A stretch of DNA of 64,000 bases, taken from positions 124,001 to 188,000 of the forward strand of contig NC_047496.1 in assembly GCF_002079055.1 (NCBI RefSeq), in the 5' to 3' direction. Origin of the DNA: Saccharomyces paradoxus (Eukaryota > Ascomycota > Saccharomycetes > Saccharomycetales > Saccharomycetaceae). Below the pieces are notes generated by a model. That model searched no databases. It was not told the DNA's origin and saw only the letters and a program-made list of their open reading frames with translations. Positions 1 through 9,003 of the stretch are shown here, piece after piece (position 1 is the stretch's first letter; each line of letters starts with the position of its first letter). Position numbers and translations under genes: made by a program.

Positions 1-82
1 TTCTCTTAAGTCAAAGCCTAAGAAAGCATCAACAAGAAACTCATATTCTTTTTCTAATCCCAATACAATAATAATAATAATA

Positions 83-1423
83 ATGCAATACAAAAAGACT
101 TTGGTTGCCTCTGCTTTGGCCGCTACTACATTGGCCGCTTATGCTCCATCTGAGCCATGGTCCACTTTGACCCCAACAGCAACTTACAGCGGTGGTATTA
201 CCGACTACGCCTCCACTTTCGGTATTGCCGTTCAACCATTCTCCACCACATCCAACGCATCTTCCGCAGCCACCACAGCTTCGTCTAAGGCTAAGAGAGC
301 CGCTTCCCAAATTGGTGATGGTCAAGTCCAAGCTGCTACCACTACTGCCTCTGTCTCTACCAAGACCACTGCCGCCGCCGTTTCCCAAATCGGTGATGGT
401 CAAATCCAAGCCACAACCAAGACAACTGCCGCCGCCGTTTCCCAAATCGGTGATGGTCAAATCCAAGCCACAACCAAGACAACTGCCGCCGCCGTTTCCC
501 AAATCGGTGATGGTCAAATCCAAGCCACAACCAAGACTACTGCTGCTGCCGTCTCTCAAATTGGTGATGGTCAAATCCAAGCTACCACCAAGACTACCTC
601 AGCCAAGTCCACTGCTGCTGCCGTTTCTCAAATCGGTGATGGTCAAATTCAAGCTACCACCACCACTTTAGCCCCAAAGAGCACTGCTGCTGCCGTCTCT
701 CAAATTGGCGATGGTCAAATCCAAGCTACCACCAAGACCACTGCCGCCGCTGTTTCCCAAATCGGTGACGGTCAAATCCAAGCTACCACCAAGACTACTG
801 CCGCCGCTGTTTCCCAAATCGGTGACGGTCAAATCCAAGCTACCACCAAGACTACTGCCGCCGCTGTTTCCCAAATCGGTGACGGTCAAATCCAAGCTAC
901 CACCAAGACTACTGCCGCCGCTGTTTCCCAAATCGGTGACGGTCAAATCCAAGCTACCACCAAGACTACTGCGGCCGCTGTTTCCCAAATAACTGACGGT
1001 CAAGTTCAAGCCACCACCAAAACTACTCAAGCAGCCAGCCAAGTAAGCGATGGTCAAGTCCAAGCTACCACTGCTACCTCCGCCACTGCTACCTCTACCT
1101 CCACTGATCCAGTCGACGCTGTCTCATGTAAGACTTCTGGTACTCTAGAAATGAACTTGAAAGACGGTATCTTGACTGACGGTAAGGGTAGAATTGGTTC
1201 TATTGTCGCTAACAGACAATTCCAGTTTGACGGTCCACCACCACAAGCTGGTGCCATCTACGCTGCCGGTTGGTCCATCACCCCAGAAGGTAACTTGGCT
1301 ATCGGTGACAACGATGTCTTCTACCAATGTTTGTCCGGTACCTTCTACAACTTGTACGATGAACACATTGGTAGTCAATGTACCCCAGTCCACTTGGAAG
1401 CTATCGACTTGATAGACTGTTAA
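83..1423 (+). CDS. HSP150: PIR cell-wall protein Hsp150 (Pir2)
   Basis: An O-mannosylated structural protein of the yeast wall, linked to beta-1,3-glucan through its PIR repeats. The 446-residue product has a signal peptide (about 1-18), a Kex2 site KR at 71-72, then 13 repeats of the SQIGDGQ(V/I)Q type up to about residue 325, and a C-terminal four-cysteine PIR domain (about 345-446). I recall 413 residues and 11 repeats for the S. cerevisiae reference, so this allele is expanded, and most repeats read GQIQ rather than GQVQ. Codon use is strongly biased, as in highly expressed yeast genes. The start is the first ATG, directly before the signal peptide. It converges on its paralogue CIS3. Most of the promoter lies outside the window. 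Confidence 0.97.
   Translation: MQYKKTLVASALAATTLAAYAPSEPWSTLTPTATYSGGITDYASTFGIAVQPFSTTSNASSAATTASSKAKRAASQIGDGQVQAATTTASVSTKTTAAAVSQIGDGQIQATTKTTAAAVSQIGDGQIQATTKTTAAAVSQIGDGQIQATTKTTAAAVSQIGDGQIQATTKTTSAKSTAAAVSQIGDGQIQATTTTLAPKSTAAAVSQIGDGQIQATTKTTAAAVSQIGDGQIQATTKTTAAAVSQIGDGQIQATTKTTAAAVSQIGDGQIQATTKTTAAAVSQIGDGQIQATTKTTAAAVSQITDGQVQATTKTTQAASQVSDGQVQATTATSATATSTSTDPVDAVSCKTSGTLEMNLKDGILTDGKGRIGSIVANRQFQFDGPPPQAGAIYAAGWSITPEGNLAIGDNDVFYQCLSGTFYNLYDEHIGSQCTPVHLEAIDLIDC
304..1065 (+). repeat. PIR tandem repeat array inside HSP150
   Basis: Thirteen tandem PIR units, most of them 57 bp (19 codons). Units starting at 368, 425 and 482 are identical except for the last base of the third. Units starting at 740, 797, 854 and 911 form a second identical set with different synonymous codons (ggtgacgg and gctaccacc in place of ggtgatgg and gccacaacc). 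Because 57 is a multiple of three, spurious reading frames stay open on both strands. Such arrays change length by slippage and unequal exchange. Confidence 0.95.
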
Positions 1424-2014
1424 ACAGAAAACTGTTCGTTATTTTATCCTGATGACTTTTTTTCTTATTTGCATTGATTAGAAAGGAAGAAAAAAGTGTC
1501 CTTTTCTACTATTACTCTAGTCGCATCCATTCCTTTGCATTTACCTTTTCTGCGGTTAACCGATTGATTCTACCGAAAAATTGGTCAGCCATACTTGATG
1601 TTTCCTCACTATTGGTTCGTTTGGCAATGCTAATTTCTTTATTGTCCCTTATATACTCTTTCATAAAATTTTTTTTTTATAACTAATTTTCTGTATATCA
1701 TTATTTAATAATCTTATAAAATGTTAAAAAAAGAGACTTGGAAAGCAACAGGTGATCACAGTGGCCATGTAATCACCTGGATACGCAACAAAAGTAAACT
1801 ATTCCCTTAGGTGTATATTAAAGTCTGCATATGGCTAAGTTTATTTAAAAAACTTTATCTAAATAAAAGAAACCTTCTTTTAGAGAACCTTAAAAATGTA
1901 ATATACAAATCATTCATCCCAAATCTTTTTACAAATCATAATCTTTTTCTATTTCTTATCTCCGTTTCTTTTCCCTTTTAGAAAGGCAGAAGATTGGTAC
2001 TTTAATGTAGCTAT
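1424..2014. other. convergent HSP150-CIS3 intergenic region
   Basis: This holds the 3' ends of two convergent PIR genes and no convincing ORF. AT-rich stretches around 1660-1730 and 1840-1930 probably contain the polyadenylation signals of both genes. An imperfect hairpin (arms 1749-1756 and 1772-1779) sits near the middle. Confidence 0.7.
1749..1779. repeat. hairpin-forming inverted repeat
   Basis: The arms CAGGTGAT and ATCACCTG are perfectly complementary. After one mismatched position the stem continues with ACA/TGT, closing on a 7-base loop. It lies between two convergent genes, so either transcript could carry it. Its function is unknown. Confidence 0.6.
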
Positions 2015-2707
2015 TTAACAGTCAACCAAAGAAACAGCTTCCAAATGAATGGCGCTACATTGTTCGGCGACGTTTTGATCGTATAAGTTGTAGAAGTTAC
2101 CAGATAGACATTGGTAGAAAACATCGCTGTCACCCAAGGCTAAGTAACCATCTTCAGTGATGGTCCAACCAGCAGCGTAGATGGCACCAGCTTGTGGTGG
2201 TGGACCGTCAAACTGGAATTGTCTGTTAGCGACAATAGAACCAATTCTACCCTTGGCATCAGTTAAAACACCGTCTTTCAAGGTCAATTCTAAAGTACCA
2301 GAGTTCTTACATGAGCTGTCTTTCAAAGATGGAGAAGTGCAAGAAGCAGAGGAGGGGTTGGCAGTGGAGACAGTTTTAGATGCAGAGGAAGAAGCCTTTT
2401 CGGAGCTGCTTGGAGTAGCGGTAGTACTAGCTTGAACTTGACCATCGGTGGCTTGAGCAGCAGCAGAAGAGACTTGAGTGGCTTGGACTTGACCGTCACC
2501 AATTTGAGAAATAATGTCTCTCTTAGCTTTGGAGGTGATTGCTTGAACGGCGATACCGAAGGTAGCAGTGTATTCGGGAGAACCGCAAGAGATGGAGCCG
2601 GTTGGGGTTAAGGTGGACCATGGTTCACCTGGAGTGTAACCTTCGGCAGAAGCGGTGGCGGATAGAGCAGCAACGGAGGCAGCTAGGGCGACGTTTTTGA
2701 ATTGCAT
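2015..2707 (-). CDS. CIS3: PIR cell-wall protein Cis3 (Pir4)
   Basis: A mannoprotein of the cell wall and paralogue of Hsp150, here 230 residues. It has a signal peptide (about 1-21), a Kex2 site KR at 62-63, one canonical PIR unit (SQIGDGQVQ, about 67-75) and a second degenerate ATDGQVQA unit. The C-terminal four-cysteine domain is very similar to that of Hsp150. The frame runs open upstream to 2881, but the start at 2707 is chosen because it begins directly with the signal peptide; the extra 58 residues look like translated promoter. A TATATAAG on the minus strand (2832-2839) lies about 125 bp upstream of this ATG, which supports the choice. Cis3 can be disulphide-bonded to, or glucan-linked in, the wall. 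Confidence 0.96.
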   Translation of the reverse strand: MQFKNVALAASVAALSATASAEGYTPGEPWSTLTPTGSISCGSPEYTATFGIAVQAITSKAKRDIISQIGDGQVQATQVSSAAAQATDGQVQASTTATPSSSEKASSSASKTVSTANPSSASCTSPSLKDSSCKNSGTLELTLKDGVLTDAKGRIGSIVANRQFQFDGPPPQAGAIYAAGWTITEDGYLALGDSDVFYQCLSGNFYNLYDQNVAEQCSAIHLEAVSLVDC

Positions 2708-3562
2708 TATAGATGTAAGTTTAGCGAGTGAAATAGTTTTATGTGTCTTATTTTGATCTACAATTACCACTGCCAAAAGAAGAAGTTTAAGATAATTCGC
2801 CTCAAGAGAAGTTGGCTCTCTTTCCTGAATACTTATATATTGACTGTTGGGAGATGAAACCTTCGAGAATTTTTCACCCACTGTCCAACTTGTTTCTTAT
2901 TTTGTTTTTGTTTGTGGACGTTTAGCTTAACTCGGCGCGAATTTTTTTGGCGCAGTACACGCCAACCCGTTTCTTTTGGGCGACCGTGTCTCGGCCGTAG
3001 CAAAAGGGGAAAAAGAAAAGGTGGAAAGACTAGGCTGGATCTGGCCCGTGGAAATTGTACGGAATGCAAAAGCAGCCCGGCCAGGCACCGCGGAAAAGAC
3101 CGGGTTGCCCTCTTTTACGAGCCGCGGATTTGCAAGTACAAACGACGCAAGCATGGAAGAGCACGTGACTAGGATGCTACCAATGCAAATTGGCAACATG
3201 GCGACTCTTTTGCTATGTCATCTTGGTAGCCTCTTGAGATGCTACAATTGGGGCCTAATGGTATATAAACACGCCAATAGTTACTAATAATGTTACCCGG
3301 TGTCATATTTTTTATTTTGGGATCCGTTAGGGGAGTATTGCCCGTTTCGGGAAATAGATAAACAACGCCAAACGAAAAATATATATGTGCATATACAACG
3401 AGGTTTAATTATCGCCAATAGGTTCCCTCTTAGGCAAAATTAAGGTTTGTTCAATTTCTATTTATACATTAACTGCTATTTACGACGTATTTTATATTTT
3501 CAGTCATTGCGTAAGGTAGACGTAGGGAAACGAAAAAAAAGGAAAACAACAGCCTCGAAATG
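2708..3562. promoter_or_regulatory. CIS3 promoter / FAR1 3' region
   Basis: The CIS3 promoter carries a minus-strand TATATAAG at 2832-2839. Further upstream, between about 2930 and 3170, is an unusually GC-rich stretch, including a CACGTGAC (3162-3169) that matches the Cbf1 E-box. A plus-strand TATATAAA sits at 3262-3269 with no plus-strand gene behind it. A perfect 11/11 match to the ARS consensus lies at 3490-3500. FAR1 ends at 3563. Confidence 0.6.
3490..3500 (+). other. perfect match to ARS core consensus (candidate origin element)
   Basis: TTTTATATTTT fits WTTTAYRTTTW at all 11 positions and lies between genes. Perfect matches are far more common than active origins, so this is only a candidate. 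I see no clear B elements. Confidence 0.25.
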
Positions 3563-6058
3563 CTAGAGGCTTGGGACTTCTAGGGTCTGGTGAATCCTTT
3601 GCTGCTTTATGAGATCAAAGTATTCTATTTCTATCAAGCTGGAATGCGGGTGTTCATCTTGAATTAGACGTGTTTTTTGTTCACCCGCGGGCATGTCCCC
3701 CAAATATACTTGCTCGGATGTAGCTTGTGGCAGACGAAGAGTCACGTTCAAATAGCGCTTAGTATGCAATTCCTCTAAGAATTGCTTGATGCTAGTATTC
3801 GTGGGAGTCATGCGACGTTGCGAAATTTCGTATCTCCAACAGTCAGATAACTGGTCAAAGACGTTTTTCAATTCCTGATCGTGTTCTATATCAACAACGT
3901 CACTACCATTTAGGACTAAGATTTGCTTGGCATACTCAGTTCCAAGGTGGTCATATGCATCTACGTATGCGCTTGTTGACGCTAATCTTACACAAGTTTG
4001 TAGAGTGACCTTATACCGTTGCTTTTCATCGTGAAAGACGTCAGGATGAACGACTTCTAAATTATCCAAGAAGGTTGTCCATCCGTCCCAATTTTTATTT
4101 ATCATTCCGATAAAGGTGCCAAATGGGCCTACCAGACCGGATCCATCTCTTCCAACAACAACTATGCCCACCAAATCGTTTGTATTTAGTTCGTCCAATA
4201 TTTGATGAACGTTCTTTAAAACTTCCTTGCGATACGATTCCCCGCCGGAATGCGACAAATTCAAACATAGAATAAGCTTCAGTGGCGTCTCATTTTGTAA
4301 TCTCTTCCATGGTAGACGGGGATTATTGGATTGCGCTGCTGCAATATTGGGCGGTGTCCCTAAAGCGCCCAATATATCCACATTAGAGAGTTCCTTCACC
4401 GTAGAAACAATTTCACACAGTGGCAGTGCCTCCAATGAAGCATTTTCTAGGCAATACTTCCATTTGGGGAGCAACCACTTCTCGCAGTTTCCGCTGAATC
4501 TTAGGTATATTTCAGGTATATTAGTGCTTTTCAAACTGCAAAGTAGCACGTCTTCATTGAATTTGATTACCTGGTAAAACTGGTCTCTTGGAATCTTACC
4601 CAGAATGTTCATCTCTTCATAATCAAACAAAACTAAAAATTTGGAAAATAGTATTACAAGGTTATTGTCTACCCATTGTTCGCCATCATCAGAATACATT
4701 ATTTTGTCGAACAAAATTAAGCTACCGAATTCCCTACCCTTATCCACATTTGTTTCTATATATTGGTCGATTATCTTCTTCCTTTCCTTTTCCCTGTCCT
4801 CTAGCTCTTGGCGGTTTACATGATTCGCATCTTTCAGCACTTCTAGATCATCACTGCCCTGCATTTCTGGGAACTTTACGCTGACCATCACTTTCCCACC
4901 TTCCGTTTCACTAAACCACACTTCAGCAGGGCTTTCGTTTATTTCATCATCATTGTCAAATTTTTCATCATCGCTCAAATTAAAAGGGTCTGTAGTTACC
5001 ATTCGATTAATAAATGGTGGACTCAAAAATGGGCTATCAAGGTAGCTAGCGGCCTCAAATTGATCGCTGTTCGATAACTGTGGTGTTCTGAACCCATCAC
5101 ATGAAATATCGGCTGTACGAATCAGCTGCTCCTGTGGCGTAAACTGAGGAAATCCGCCGGTGAAGCTTCTGGCCGATTTCAAGTCAATCCATTGTTGTTG
5201 CATATTGGCTGACGGACCATCACCACGAGCGCCTGCGCCCGTTAGGAGTTTGGATACCATTTCAGGAACAATGTCTTTATCCTTCGGCTTGCTCACCTCA
5301 CCACATATCTTACATTCCGGAAACTTGCCTTGAAAATACAGAGTTTCAAATAGCATCAAATAGCAGTTATAATGACTGGTATGTGAACACGTAGACTCCA
5401 CAACTTTTTCGCCAGTAAATGTGGAGCTGATACTTTCCTCACAAATTAAGCATTTCTCACCTATGTACCTTTTTGGACCAAATTGTGAATTACATTTTTT
5501 TATGTTTCTTTCCAAGTTAATCATGAAAGTTGGTGAATCTTCCTCATAGTATGAATCTCCATCGGTGCAATAATCTTCATCCATAACAGTTAAATTGATG
5601 TCTGATAAAGTATCGCACATTGTTGTAGAATCAGAAATTGACTCTCGGAGTAAACTAGTTGTTAGGTTTGTAGCTTTGATATTGTATTTGTTGCTGCTTG
5701 TGATATTTACTGGTGATTGTAAAGCGCTAAGTTGTCCTGTTTTTGAAAGGCCAGATGCTACTGATCCTGCTGTTTTCTTCAAACTTGGTGGGGGAGATAT
5801 AGGTTTTGTAAGATTCAAGGGTTTAGGTATATTTCCTCTTTTGGACATCATCAAACCAAGGTTAGGAGTGAATTGACTGTCTTCTACATATCCAAATGTG
5901 GGCATCTGTTGCTTCTTAAAGTCTGGTGTCTTTCTAAAAACTTTACCAGATAAACTTCTTAAAAATTTCCTGGGTGGTGATCTTTCAATGTCACGATCTC
6001 CACTTGGTGGAGTGTGTAGTTTTTTTTCAAATGAAATTCTTGTTGGTGTCTTCATCAA
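3563..6058 (-). CDS. FAR1: Cdk inhibitor and pheromone polarity scaffold Far1
   Basis: Far1 arrests G1 by inhibiting Cln-Cdc28 and links G-beta-gamma (Ste4/Ste18) to Cdc24 for growth toward a mate. Visible features are an S-P site at S88 (S87 in the usual numbering, the Cdc28 site that triggers Cdc4-dependent turnover) and a RING-H2 finger with C203, C206, C224, H226, H229, C232, C249 and C252 that binds G-beta-gamma. A PH-like region follows at about 420-540, and the C-terminal part (about 590-831) is von Willebrand A-like and binds Cdc24. The frame begins ATG ATG; I recall the S. cerevisiae protein as 830 residues, so the second ATG (6055) may be the homologous start. The acidic middle looks more diverged than the RING. 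Confidence 0.97.
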   Translation of the reverse strand: MMKTPTRISFEKKLHTPPSGDRDIERSPPRKFLRSLSGKVFRKTPDFKKQQMPTFGYVEDSQFTPNLGLMMSKRGNIPKPLNLTKPISPPPSLKKTAGSVASGLSKTGQLSALQSPVNITSSNKYNIKATNLTTSLLRESISDSTTMCDTLSDINLTVMDEDYCTDGDSYYEEDSPTFMINLERNIKKCNSQFGPKRYIGEKCLICEESISSTFTGEKVVESTCSHTSHYNCYLMLFETLYFQGKFPECKICGEVSKPKDKDIVPEMVSKLLTGAGARGDGPSANMQQQWIDLKSARSFTGGFPQFTPQEQLIRTADISCDGFRTPQLSNSDQFEAASYLDSPFLSPPFINRMVTTDPFNLSDDEKFDNDDEINESPAEVWFSETEGGKVMVSVKFPEMQGSDDLEVLKDANHVNRQELEDREKERKKIIDQYIETNVDKGREFGSLILFDKIMYSDDGEQWVDNNLVILFSKFLVLFDYEEMNILGKIPRDQFYQVIKFNEDVLLCSLKSTNIPEIYLRFSGNCEKWLLPKWKYCLENASLEALPLCEIVSTVKELSNVDILGALGTPPNIAAAQSNNPRLPWKRLQNETPLKLILCLNLSHSGGESYRKEVLKNVHQILDELNTNDLVGIVVVGRDGSGLVGPFGTFIGMINKNWDGWTTFLDNLEVVHPDVFHDEKQRYKVTLQTCVRLASTSAYVDAYDHLGTEYAKQILVLNGSDVVDIEHDQELKNVFDQLSDCWRYEISQRRMTPTNTSIKQFLEELHTKRYLNVTLRLPQATSEQVYLGDMPAGEQKTRLIQDEHPHSSLIEIEYFDLIKQQRIHQTLEVPSL

Positions 6059-6582
6059 TATACTGCCTTGTTAACGCTCACTAAGTCTTCCAATCGATTT
6101 AGAGAATTTGCTAAAGAAAGAATGGTCAAGATATATAGAAGTAAAATTGAAAATTCTTGAATAGATAATATAATATACGCTCTCAAGACATAGTGAACAA
6201 AGAAGACAGTTCCATTTTCTTTTGATAATTTGAATATATTATATACCGTGAACCAAGATACCTTCGCATTTGAAACCTTTTCGGTGTCATTTTATTGCCT
6301 ATTTCCTTTTTGGGTATTTTTCGGTGAAATGGCTGCATGTTGAAAATTGCATCGCAGAAAAAAAAAGAGATATGCAAACAAAAAAAAGTTGCATTCTGAA
6401 ACGACCAAGTCTCTCTTGTCCGCCTAGCAAAACCAAAGAGGAAAATGAGGTACATAATTATTTCCTTACTGGGAAAAATAAAGGAAGAAATTGAGATAAG
6501 TTTTATAGTCGCTCCTACAGTGATACAACTGCAATGTATTTTTTTTCACCTTGTGGTGGATAAATGACTTCAAGAGGGCGAA
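6059..6582. promoter_or_regulatory. FAR1 promoter / SSY5 3' region
   Basis: Two close matches to the Ste12 pheromone response element TGAAACA occur on the plus strand, TGAAACC at 6271-6277 and TGAAACG at 6397-6403. An Mcm1-type dyad lies at 6461-6476. This combination fits a gene induced by pheromone and at G2/M. A poly(A) tract is at about 6358-6366. No ORF here is credible. Confidence 0.55.
6461..6476. promoter_or_regulatory. Mcm1 P-box/ECB-like dyad upstream of FAR1
   Basis: TTTCCTTACTGGGAAA matches the Mcm1 P-box/ECB pattern (TTTCC, six-base spacer, GGAAA, with one G extra). It lies about 400 bp upstream of the FAR1 ATG. FAR1 is known to peak at G2/M and to need Mcm1. Binding here is inferred from the motif. 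Confidence 0.55.
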
Positions 6583-8682
6583 TTATCCATCTAATTGTGG
6601 ATCAATATCCCATTGAATTTTAGTTACGGCATTCAATCTCTCTAGGATATCACCTATAGGTGTGAACAAACCAAACTGTCTCTGTTCACCATCGTATGAA
6701 TGCAACATACCTACCAGTCCCAAACCTAGACGATCTTCTAACTTGGTTAAGATCCATGCACCTGAATCCCCCGCGCTTGCAAATAAAGGTGTCGGCGATG
6801 CAACGACGAATTCGCTACTTTGTAGCTTCCCGTCCGCCCAATAAACCAATTTCGTAGAATTCAACTGGCCTGAAGTATATCCCGTAGAAGCGCCTATTTT
6901 AAATACTTTCATGCCAGGCTTCATTTTGAAAATTTTCCGTTTCACATGTAAGTTTTGAAATCTTAAGGTTGGATCAGGCAATGATTTCAAGCCATTACCT
7001 AGGGTATTTTGACATTTGAATGACGAATTAACTTTGATGATAGCAAAATCTGATAGCCTGTGATCTACAATTGCTCTCTCGCCCCAAACTACCTGGCCAA
7101 ATTTATTTGATTTCTGCCACTTCAAGTTTTGATCTATTCTTTGCACCTCCTCCAAAAAAGCTGTTTTCTCCATTGAACCATCAGGATACCTATCTGATTC
7201 TTTCGCTAAAACCTTCTTATATGAAGTCTGTAAAACATTAGAAGGGACCATGACGTTCGGATAATCTTGCTTCTCAGATAATACAACGTGAGCGCACGTA
7301 ATGGCGAATGAGCAGCTTGCAAATTGAGAAAATTTTTTATCATTACCAGTCTGCGGGAATAGATAACCTCCTAAAGTACCTGTGATTTTAGTGCTTGTCT
7401 CAGTGGACAAAGACATGGAAATAGGCAATTCTAGTGGATTTTCCGAAACTGTATATGGGGGCGAAAACTGAAATTTAGTTGGTGCTATGGGGTCGATATT
7501 TGGTTCTGTATGAGACGGAATGCTACCTATTGCCGACGCAGCCTTTTTAATGCAATCTTTCACACAATACATGTGTACATCTGGGAACAACGAATAGAGA
7601 ACCTTTATCATTTCGTAGTGTTCATGTTGCAGGTTAGGTAAGCCAAACATTATTGTAAGAATCGAACTCTTCGGAGTCACACCTCTTAGTATAGGTGCTA
7701 TAAAAGCACCTTCTTGGTCAGATATTATCGAAGAATCCATTTTGGTCAATTCGTCTAGAATCATACCCAATTTATCCATACTTGGTAAATTGCAATGGCC
7801 GTCAATACAAAAAACGGACAAACATGGTAAAACACCTGATTCCGATATCAAATCATCGTCTGCAATAAGATTTAGCTTCTTCAAAAAAAAGTAGAATCTT
7901 CGCAATAGTATCGACCTGGAATTGGAAAATGCGTCAGAAACCAATAAATTATCCAAAAAATGTAATACAATTTTATTAATTTTCCGTAATGCAGACGATT
8001 TTTCTAAATTTATTCTGTATGGTATTCTCTCTCGTATTATCGGTAAGAATTCTTTAAAATATTCGATGGCCTCAATGACTGCTTTTGAAATACTGATAAC
8101 ATCCTGATGAATATCGTCCATTATATCAACTAGATTTTCCTCTAGCTCAGACAGACTTTTGTGAACGTACTCCAAAGTGATGGTTCTCCTGGAACTGAAA
8201 CTGTTTTCCCTTGCATTTCCTGAAGTTGCTAATGTTGAGGACGTTGAAGAGCTAACATCTGAAGTACTCTGCGCATCTTGAGATTCTTCTTCTTTGACAG
8301 GATTCAAGAAGCTCACCGCTCTTAGTGGTTTCCCGACATCTATAAAACCCTGTAAGTTTTTACTATTCTTAGATCCACTATGCCCGCTGCTATGACTACG
8401 CATTTCTGATGTGGCCATGCTAGAAGAGGCTCCCGTTCCATAAGTCATTCTTCCTCTAGAAAATATGGACGACGATTGTATGGAGGAATCAAACGTCGTA
8501 GACGCATCATCATTGTTCGTACTTGCAGGGTGGGTATCATGACTGGTAGGATCTATTTTTTCTTCATTCCCAGGTACGTTACCAGACGAAATTTCTTCTG
8601 CGTTTTGTTCATTGTCTGCAGGCAAATCGGTATTTTCCTTTTCTTCGTTCTTTTTCTTATTTAAACCAAAAAATCTGACCAT
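6583..8682 (-). CDS. SSY5: SPS-sensor endoprotease Ssy5
   Basis: Ssy5 is the chymotrypsin-like protease of the Ssy1-Ptr3-Ssy5 amino-acid sensor at the plasma membrane. When released from its prodomain it cuts the latent factors Stp1 and Stp2. The 699-residue product has an acidic, Ser-rich disordered start (1-165), a helical prodomain (about 166-380) and a catalytic domain. The triad is visible as H465 in ITCAHVV, D545 in SDFAII and S640 in AGDSGAW, the same numbering as I recall for S. cerevisiae. All three residues are intact, so the enzyme should be able to process itself. The start is the first ATG of the frame. Confidence 0.97.
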   Translation of the reverse strand: MVRFFGLNKKKNEEKENTDLPADNEQNAEEISSGNVPGNEEKIDPTSHDTHPASTNNDDASTTFDSSIQSSSIFSRGRMTYGTGASSSMATSEMRSHSSGHSGSKNSKNLQGFIDVGKPLRAVSFLNPVKEEESQDAQSTSDVSSSTSSTLATSGNARENSFSSRRTITLEYVHKSLSELEENLVDIMDDIHQDVISISKAVIEAIEYFKEFLPIIRERIPYRINLEKSSALRKINKIVLHFLDNLLVSDAFSNSRSILLRRFYFFLKKLNLIADDDLISESGVLPCLSVFCIDGHCNLPSMDKLGMILDELTKMDSSIISDQEGAFIAPILRGVTPKSSILTIMFGLPNLQHEHYEMIKVLYSLFPDVHMYCVKDCIKKAASAIGSIPSHTEPNIDPIAPTKFQFSPPYTVSENPLELPISMSLSTETSTKITGTLGGYLFPQTGNDKKFSQFASCSFAITCAHVVLSEKQDYPNVMVPSNVLQTSYKKVLAKESDRYPDGSMEKTAFLEEVQRIDQNLKWQKSNKFGQVVWGERAIVDHRLSDFAIIKVNSSFKCQNTLGNGLKSLPDPTLRFQNLHVKRKIFKMKPGMKVFKIGASTGYTSGQLNSTKLVYWADGKLQSSEFVVASPTPLFASAGDSGAWILTKLEDRLGLGLVGMLHSYDGEQRQFGLFTPIGDILERLNAVTKIQWDIDPQLDG

Positions 8683-9003
8683 AGTATATCGTGTTATACA
8701 CTAGTACTGTGTAAATGCAAAGAGAAAGCGAAATATCTGAAGTGTTTATTGGATTTTTATGGTTTATTTTACGTTTTCTGTACTGTATAATTACATGTTC
8801 GAATCTTTTTTTTTTTTATTTGAAAGTACTTCTGCCGCGGCGTTCTTCAAAAAACAATTAGTTGGGTAATAATTACATACAATGCTACAGACGTAAATAA
8901 AAAATCATCAATGCTACGTTTCATAATCTCTTCGTGTGTTACAGACTACACTCATTAGTCGCAGATAAACTTGGACCTAAGATACATGAAAGTAAAAAAA
9001 AAC
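8683..9003. promoter_or_regulatory. SSY5 promoter / FBP26 3' region
   Basis: Short and AT-rich, with a T tract (about 8808-8818) and a perfect 11/11 ARS consensus match at 8767-8777. I see no clear TATA box for SSY5. The sequence GTTCGAATC (8797-8805) resembles a tRNA B box, but there is no tRNA around it. Confidence 0.5.
8767..8777 (+). other. perfect match to ARS core consensus (candidate origin element)
   Basis: TTTTACGTTTT fits WTTTAYRTTTW at 11/11 and sits in an AT-rich gap between genes, next to a T tract. It is a candidate only; activity cannot be judged from the core match. Confidence 0.25.

Noticed and set aside
41-580. 179-codon minus-strand ORF and other long frames within HSP150
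   Set aside because: They are antisense and out-of-frame shadows kept open by the 57-bp in-phase repeat; composition is only repeat translation.
2708-2881. N-terminal extension of CIS3 (and similar short ones for VPS35, TIF2, MRX5, URA2)
   Set aside because: The downstream ATG begins the known signal, targeting sequence or conserved N-terminus in each case, and promoter elements occur in or just before the extensions.
8797-8805. B-box-like GTTCGAATC followed by T tract
   Set aside because: No A box or tRNA cloverleaf can be formed around it.
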